Assembly (NCBI GenBank): GCA_025991245.1
Contig: BQMJ01000068.1
Coordinates: 1 to 64,000 of the forward strand
Length of the DNA: 64,000 nucleotides
Source of the DNA: Galdieria partita
Taxonomy: Eukaryota > Rhodophyta > Bangiophyceae > Galdieriales > Galdieriaceae
Direction of reading: 5' to 3'
A model generated the notes under the pieces. The model did no database searches, was not told where the DNA came from, and worked only from the letters and a program-made list of their open reading frames with translations. Position numbers and translations under genes: made by a program. Positions 58,540 through 64,000 of this stretch are shown here, piece after piece (within the stretch, counting starts at the first letter, position 1; the number at the start of each line of letters is the position of its first letter).

Positions 58540-59735
58540 TCATTTTTCTCGTAAAAAACAAGAAGCTGCATCAGTTATACTTGTAGGACTAGTGACATTA
58601 TCTTCTAAATCCTTGTGACAACAAATTCTTCCTGTAACAGTTTTCAATACAATCTGAAATTCATCCACATGTGTTGGCTTGACATTGAGAAGAATCGAGA
58701 GTTTCTCGATCTCCAAAGTAAGACTTTCTTTGTAAGAACCTTCGTTTTCCATAAAAGCCGAGCAAAACTGACTTGTACGGAGAGCCATCACAATAGAACA
58801 AAGTGCTAAAGCTGAAGGTGAAAATCTAAGCATAGAATACTCTATATCAGAATACAAAAGTATTAAGAATAGAATTTGCAGCGATTTGAATAAATCCTCA
58901 CCTGTGATATATCTCTGTAGCAAGCTAAAAGCGTGGGCTGCCCAAGCATTATCACTAGACTGGAAATATTCAATGCATGCACATAGAATGTCATAAGCGC
59001 TGGGAACAGCAAGTTCCCATTTGAGAACTTGCAATAATAAAATTTCAAATTTAAGAAGCATGCGAAGCTCATCACCAATTCCTAAATAAAATGAGAAACA
59101 ATTCATCGTCATTCAAAGTGTTATTCTGTACCTGACTTTCTATGACAAAATAATTGCTTTGATGAAGGAGGATTACATTCCCAGAATTTCGCAGCTACAA
59201 AAAGACAAGCCCGAGAAAGTATAGGTATGAACTGGATCTTCACTTTCACTTTTGAAAGAAAACGATCAAAATAACCAATTGCCAAAAAGGCAGTATTGTA
59301 TGACAGTTTAAGCTCATCTACAACTCGAAAGAACCATTTTGCAACCATCTCTCTAGTGAATGGACCGTGTTTGTTCTTTTGAACCATTTCAAAGTAATCC
59401 GGCCTTGGTAATGCACCATCTTTTTCAATCCAACGACCATAAACGCAAAGCAATTTAATGTGATCTTCATTTCTTGTTATCTTTGAAGATGACTGTTGGA
59501 GAAAACTGGATTCAACTTGCTCTTGAATAGCCTCTTCGTTTGGCCTGAACTTTGCAGGTGAATGAACGAAATTAGTAATATCACTTAGAGCTATTCTCTT
59601 CAGTCTTGATTTTGATCCGCTCGATGTACTTCGCTTTTTCGGATTCACTCCTTTAGCATATGTACACTCAATATTATGACTGTGACTACTTTCCACAAAT
59701 TCCCCTATTGACCAATCCTTCAACGTTCCGGCCAT
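58540..59735 (-). CDS. Cyclin, probably D-type (three exons)
   Basis: Exons 59132-59735, 58902-59081 and 58540-58841, with introns of 50 and 60 nt, give 361 residues. It is a regulatory partner of a cyclin-dependent kinase. The N-terminal cyclin fold covers about residues 95-230: YFEMVQKNKHGPFTREMVAKWFFRVVDEL, LAIGYFDRFLS, SRACLFVAAKFWECNPPS. After the first intron come LKFEILLLQVLKWELAVPSAYDIL, and across the second AEYSML-like TEYSMLRFSPSALALCSIV, the start of the C-terminal fold. RxxMVxW, YxDRFLS, AAKxxE/ExxPPS and LxWEL resemble D/G1 cyclins. No clear LxCxE Rb-binding motif and no B-type destruction box are seen. The Lys/Arg-rich KKRSTSSGSKSRLKR near residue 33 may target it to the nucleus. 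Confidence 0.85.
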
Positions 59736-60183
59736 GAGAAGTAGTAGTTCCTAAAGTTTTGAAGATTAGAACAGCTTCATTCAAGCTACAAGCCTTCTCC
59801 AAGTCAACAAAATAATGCAGACAATGTCGGACAAGTCAACTCCAAAGGACGAAGGCTGCAATGCTCCCCTTCACATCCCACTTTTAAATTCAAGATTGGG
59901 CGGGCCTGAGGATCGATTGGGTCAGTTCCAAATGTTGTTTGTCCGTCATTCATTGGCAGTGCCTTTGTCATGACATCTCCATTCCTATATTCTGATAGTT
60001 ACGACATGCAGTATCCGCTGAACAGAATTTGTGAAGACATTGATGCAAAAGTATAAAAAATCTTTTGTTGATATAATTTTCAAATGTCTTTACCCTTTAC
60101 AGCTGAAATATTTCAAGTTTCACTTTAAATATCTAAAGTTATTTACTTTTTCTTCAACCAATGTCTTCCATTCAACAAGGAAT
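59736..60183. other. Intergenic region with a possible micro-gene
   Basis: Upstream flank of the cyclin gene and 3' flank of the alcohol dehydrogenase. A forward frame from ATG 59815 (MQTMSDKSTPKDEGCNAPLH...) runs about 58 codons. With an in-phase 44-nt GT-AG intron (about 59968-60000) it could extend a few residues more. The composition is protein-like, but no family is recognised and length alone is weak support. Confidence 0.3.
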
Positions 60184-61353
60184 TCAATTCTCGTCCTTCA
60201 AATTGACGAGTATTCGGATAACTTCACCCTTTTCCAGCATATCAAATCCTTCATTTATCTGGTTGAGAGGAATTATGCCGGAAACCAATTTCTCCAATGG
60301 TAGAACACCCTTCTTATATAGTTCTACATACCTAGGAAGGTCTCGAACAGCAACACCGCTACCCAAATATGAACCAATGAGAGTCCTTTCTTCTGCTGTT
60401 ATTGAAACTTGCTGTATATTCAGGTCAACTGCAGGATCAGGCAAGCCAATAGTTACAGTTGTTCCACCTGGTTTTGTAATGCCGTAAGCAATTTGTAAAG
60501 CGGGTCCATTGCCAGCCATTTCAAATGCATAATCCAATCCTTTGTGAAATGGGCCAATCAACTGGCAAATATTTTCCACCGTCTTGGATAGGGAATCCTT
60601 CTTTTGGACTCGATAAGTATGTGTTGCACCGAATTCCTTTGCTTTAGCTAGTTTTTGTTCTTCCAAGTCTACTGCAAGAATCAAACTAGCACCACAAGCC
60701 TTTGCACCCAGTAGACCACATAATCCTACCCCACCTAAACCTACTATGGCAACAGTAGAACCAAAAGTGACCTTTGCAGAGTTGGTTACTGCTCCTACAC
60801 CCGTGATAACACCACAACCAAGTAACGCTGCATACTGTGGCGGCATACTCGGATCGACTTTTATGACTGAATGTTTCGACAGAACCGCATGCGTTGCAAA
60901 GCCTGACGTTCCGCCCATATGATAGACTGGCTGTTTCTCTGGTGCTCTGGTACGAAACAAGTGCGTCTTTCCACATAAAAGTACGCCTCGTTTATTGGCT
61001 TCCGCTCCTGGAATGCAAGTGGTAGGTCTACCAATACGACAACCTTCACATTGTCCACACCCAGGAACGAAAATGCAAGATACCAAGTCTCCAACACTTA
61101 CATTATCGACACCAGGGCCTATTTGGAGTACTTGACCCATAGCTTCGTGACCCAGAACCATTGGTGTTGGCCTAGGTCTGCTCCCGTTGATAACAGACAG
61201 ATCTGAATGGCAAAGTCCAACATACCACATCTTCACTAGCACTTCATCCTCCTCTGGTCCTTCTAAATCCAACTCTTGTATGGTAAGCGGCTTTGAAACA
61301 GAATAGGGCAGAGGTTTTCCCATCTGCTCTAAAACTGCTGCGCGAATCTTCAT
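60184..61353 (-). CDS. Zinc-dependent alcohol dehydrogenase (MDR family)
   Basis: Reversibly oxidises alcohols to aldehydes or ketones with NAD(P). I start at MKIRAAVLEQM (61353), the usual MDR beginning; the frame is open for 69 codons further without family similarity. It is 389 residues, one exon. Catalytic zinc ligands: Cys48 (GLCHSD), His69-Glu70 (LGHEAMG) and the Cys of LLGCGVITGVGAV. Structural zinc: Cys99, Cys102, Cys105, Cys113 (GCGQCEGC...TTC). The Rossmann loop is VGLGGVGLCG, with Asp in LAVDLEEQKL after the second strand, favouring NAD over NADP. The architecture is that of bacterial and class III-like medium-chain enzymes. With the nearby aldehyde dehydrogenase it could form an alcohol-to-acid route. 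No intron; bacterial transfer is possible but not shown. Confidence 0.93.
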   Translation of the reverse strand: MKIRAAVLEQMGKPLPYSVSKPLTIQELDLEGPEEDEVLVKMWYVGLCHSDLSVINGSRPRPTPMVLGHEAMGQVLQIGPGVDNVSVGDLVSCIFVPGCGQCEGCRIGRPTTCIPGAEANKRGVLLCGKTHLFRTRAPEKQPVYHMGGTSGFATHAVLSKHSVIKVDPSMPPQYAALLGCGVITGVGAVTNSAKVTFGSTVAIVGLGGVGLCGLLGAKACGASLILAVDLEEQKLAKAKEFGATHTYRVQKKDSLSKTVENICQLIGPFHKGLDYAFEMAGNGPALQIAYGITKPGGTTVTIGLPDPAVDLNIQQVSITAEERTLIGSYLGSGVAVRDLPRYVELYKKGVLPLEKLVSGIIPLNQINEGFDMLEKGEVIRILVNLKDEN

Positions 61354-61807
61354 ATTTCTACAAGTATATTTGTAATGAAAAACAAAGCAAACAAGAATCA
61401 AGAAACAACTATGATCAGGCGTAGAAATCTTCAACACTGAATAAGAATAGATTGTTTCATCGACAAATTTCTTCACCCTCTTGGATGATCCATGATATAG
61501 AGATTGTAGAAGACCGAAAATCAGCATTTCAGAACTGTCATAGAATAAGAAAATAAACAATTGGAAAGAATATAGGAGTTGTGTCGTTGTTGTGTCTTTT
61601 CAGAGTACTGAGAACCTTGCTTTGTTTCTCTGTTGAATGAAATACATTTCTATTTGGCAAATATATACAGCAACCTGATTGGAACTCCACACTGTGCTGC
61701 TTTCCTATTCTTGGAATTCCTTTTCACAGCGGTACCAAAATATGGAATGGCTTCTGCACATCCATTGGCCTACTGAATGCATTGAAAGAGCCAAATAGCA
61801 TAGAGAG
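61354..61807. other. Divergent promoter region
   Basis: Lies between the alcohol dehydrogenase (reverse) and the membrane-protein gene (forward). AAATATATACAG at about 61659-61670 is a TATA-like candidate for the forward gene. No gene seen. Confidence 0.4.
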
Positions 61808-62506
61808 ATGTGGAGACTTGTTAGGGTGGGTATGCAAGTAGTTGAACCACTCAAAAACCCAAGAAACTACTATTTCCAACGTGGTCTCTCCAACAAGTTT
61901 TCTTCTTTAACGAGAGATACGACCAGTTCTCGTAAATTGGTTCCACTTATAACGGAGATCCCGGACCCTAGACTGTTTCCTAGCATTCGAAGGAGTTCAG
62001 CGTCATTCTGGGAACGGACAAAGCAGCTATTTGAAAACTATTGGACAAAAGTAGAGTTTTATAGGGATTTGTTTGCCTCGCCTAGGGCAAAGTTAGCGTT
62101 ACGAAAGTTCGGTTTCTTCATCGCTGGATTCAATGGGATGTTTGTTTACATGTCCCTTGAATATGGAAACTGGGACTTTGTTTATGACTTGGACGCAACT
62201 TACGCTGATATTGATCACGTAGTGGACCTTATCTGGGACCCTACAGCAGTAGTATGTACTTGTAATTGACATTGGATTGCTGTTTCTCAACGTTTTCTTT
62301 AGGAATATTATATGGCGTTGAGGAAGACCCTGAATGAAATGGAAAACGGTGTGGATTGGCTACTCTTTGCGGCTCATTTTGAGAAAACAGGGGACACCAA
62401 CATTGCTTATGAAGCCAAGGCTATGGCTTATTTGGTTGAAGGAGGAAAATTGGAAGAATTTGGTAACCTTGTTGAGAAGAGTCCCGTTCCACAAAGGCCT
62501 CAGTAG
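61808..62506 (+). CDS. Putative mitochondrial membrane protein, unknown family
   Basis: Two exons (61808-62251 and 62303-62506) with a 51-nt intron (GTATGT...TTTAG, phase 0) give 215 residues. The N-terminus MWRLVRVGMQVVEPLKNPRNY is basic, Ser/Arg-rich and free of acidic residues over the first 15 positions, as in mitochondrial presequences. One membrane segment is likely at KFGFFIAGFNGMFVYMSLEY (about residues 97-116), followed by an acidic stretch (DFVYDLDATYADIDHVVDLIWDP) and a helical tail (GVDWLLFAAHFEKTGD, YEAKAMAYLVEGGKLEE). I do not recognise the family. Both exons read through cleanly and the splice keeps frame, so the gene itself is well supported. Confidence 0.72.
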
Positions 62507-62773
62507 TTTTTGTTTCTTTGCAGTGTATATTCAAGTATATCTGAGGATTTCGATATCGGCAGTTTGAACATATCGTTGTATGGGTGATAGAATATTTTCC
62601 TTTCAGTGATAATAATACGTTTTCGCCATTATCCCCACATTTTTCAGTTTCTTTTTGAAATAATAGTTTATACCAAATATTTCAAGCTATCTCTACATAC
62701 AAGTAAAGTTGCTGGTATCTATCATCGTATAGGTAGATCTTTCAGTATACACAACAGAAGAACAGACCAGATG

Positions 62774-64000
62774 TCATTTTCGCATCAGTAAAGTTACCAA
62801 GACTTGAGCTGAACGGATCAAATGTTCGTCTTCTCCAGCAGGTGCAACTAGCTGAATTCCAATAGGAAGACCTCTCGGGCCTCGACCAATAGGAATATTG
62901 ACAGCAGGACAATGTAAAAGCGTCCAACCTCTTTGAAATAAGGAGTCTCCTGTAGTTCCAGGTTTGCCTCCAAAGGAAGCCGTGTGAGAACCAAGAACCG
63001 GAGAGAGCGTACCAGAACTTTCCAAAGAATCCATAGCCTCTAATGAAATTGGAGGAGCTTCACCTGACGTAGAAGGACAGAGAATCACTTCACTCTTGTA
63101 CAACAGTCCGTCGCCTTCTTCTGCTGGACGCTTCATTACTTGTCTTAGCAAAGATGCCGTTCTTAAGACACATCGATAAGCATCTTCCCCATAACTATGA
63201 GCAAGTTGGGGAATCGAACGAACAAACTCACCAACTGCAGCATCTTCAGGCCATTTATCGTCACTTTCTAGATATTCCAACTCGCGAAACACTTGAGTAA
63301 CCTCCCAAAGCATAACATGGCTGTGATTTTCAAAGATAGTGACAAAAGGTTCCGGTAAAACAAGGTCTCGTACTTTGGCTTGAACCCTCAACTGATCTAC
63401 TGTCCTCAGAATAGCCTTGCTGTAATATTCAGGAAGACTATCCCAAAAAGGAGTTTTACAAAATGCGACAAGTAAATCGTCTCTTGTTGGTTGACAATGA
63501 ACCTCACTAGAAGATGACATATCTTTAGCTACAGTATCACTGTTTTCTTCATTCCATGCTCTGATGCTTTTCATAATAATAGGTATATCTTCTATGCTCC
63601 TCACAAAAATACCCAAAGCATCGATAGATGAAGCTACAGGACGAATTCCGTCAAGTGGCAGTTTTCCATAGCTCATTTTGTAGCCAAATACTCCACAAAA
63701 CGCTGCAGGTCGAATTACTGAACCTGCTGTTTGAGCTCCAATAGCAAATGGAACCATTCCGTCTGCAACTGCTGCTGCAGAGCCACTAGATGAACCGCCT
63801 GGTGAAAAAGATATATTACTGGGATTTCTGGTAACAGGGGAATCCATAGAAACTCCAAATTCTGTGGATATTGTTTTACCGAAAATAATTGCACCAGCTT
63901 TCTTCAATCTTTGAACAAGATCTGCATCCTCTGTCTTTCCATTGGCTTTCCAGCGCTGTTTGCTTGAAAGATATTCTGGTGAACAACCATAAGTGGTTGG
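62774..64000 (-). CDS. Amidase signature family hydrolase (5' end outside the window)
   Basis: Reverse-strand gene whose N-terminal part lies beyond 64000; 408 codons are visible, with the frame open to the edge (TTYGCSPEYLSSKQRW at the start, then KKAGAIIFGKT). Family: Ser-cisSer-Lys amidases (GatA, FAAH, indoleacetamide hydrolase and related). SFSPGGSSSGSAAAVADG is the signature with the cis-Ser, and GAQTAGSVIRPAAFCG carries the probable nucleophilic Ser (usually GTDTGGSIRxPA; here DTGG is QTAG). The catalytic Lys should lie upstream, off the window. The C-terminal FQRGWTLLHCPAVNIPIG and GLPIGIQLVAPAGEDEHLI are typical of free-standing amidases rather than GatA. The substrate cannot be set from this. 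The stop is at 62774. Confidence 0.9.
   Translation of the reverse strand, partial: PTTYGCSPEYLSSKQRWKANGKTEDADLVQRLKKAGAIIFGKTISTEFGVSMDSPVTRNPSNISFSPGGSSSGSAAAVADGMVPFAIGAQTAGSVIRPAAFCGVFGYKMSYGKLPLDGIRPVASSIDALGIFVRSIEDIPIIMKSIRAWNEENSDTVAKDMSSSSEVHCQPTRDDLLVAFCKTPFWDSLPEYYSKAILRTVDQLRVQAKVRDLVLPEPFVTIFENHSHVMLWEVTQVFRELEYLESDDKWPEDAAVGEFVRSIPQLAHSYGEDAYRCVLRTASLLRQVMKRPAEEGDGLLYKSEVILCPSTSGEAPPISLEAMDSLESSGTLSPVLGSHTASFGGKPGTTGDSLFQRGWTLLHCPAVNIPIGRGPRGLPIGIQLVAPAGEDEHLIRSAQVLVTLLMRK

Overview
This window is a eukaryotic chromosome end read from the telomere inward. It opens with C-strand telomeric repeat (10-mer AAACCCTAAT, 11-mer AAACCCTAAAT, some 7-mer AAACCCT). It then passes through about 32 kb of AT-rich subtelomeric repeats, a 16 kb zone of expanded and decayed genes, and from about 49.8 kb an ordinary gene-dense arm. 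Genes are compact, with few introns, and those are short GT-AG introns of about 49-60 nt. Several intronless genes look bacterial. A class II photolyase, a telomere related to CCCTAAA and a subtelomeric P-loop NTPase family all fit a Galdieria-like extremophilic red alga (Cyanidiophyceae). The organism call is inference; only sequence was available.

Layout. 1-475: telomere. 475-660: degenerate telomere, including a homogenised AAAAACTAGT array. 600-8358 and 12920-22900: six head-to-tail copies of a T-rich repeat (here 'A'), most starting with degenerate telomere sequence, as if old chromosome ends were stacked. 8359-12310, 24415-28575, 28620-32330 and 35560-36310: a second repeat ('B') that carries fossil copies of the NTPase gene found in fuller form at 33079-34537, together with its flanks. 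33-44 kb: Crinkler/RHS-type genes, namely one P-loop NTPase (33079-34537), a convergent pair of NTPase-plus-nuclease genes (36869-38984 forward, 39767-41872 reverse) and a fossil third copy (about 42400-44030). 45.4-48.2 kb: two decayed host genes, a SAS-6-like centriole cartwheel gene (reverse) and an NFU1 iron-sulfur scaffold gene (forward).

Core arm: small secreted Cys-rich protein (49822-50256), bacterial-type aldehyde dehydrogenase (51091-52638, reverse), class II CPD photolyase in four exons (53199-54974), five-exon bZIP factor (54985-56731, reverse), RanGAP (56939-58312), cyclin in three exons (58540-59735, reverse), zinc alcohol dehydrogenase (60184-61353, reverse), a putative mitochondrial membrane protein (61808-62506) and an amidase running off the right edge (62774-64000, reverse).

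The alcohol and aldehyde dehydrogenases lie 8 kb apart and could act in series on alcohols, but nothing shows co-regulation. The most notable points are the telomere-linked NTPase/nuclease family with its fossils, the stack of telomere-seeded repeats, and a SAS-6 relic in what looks like a centriole-less lineage.
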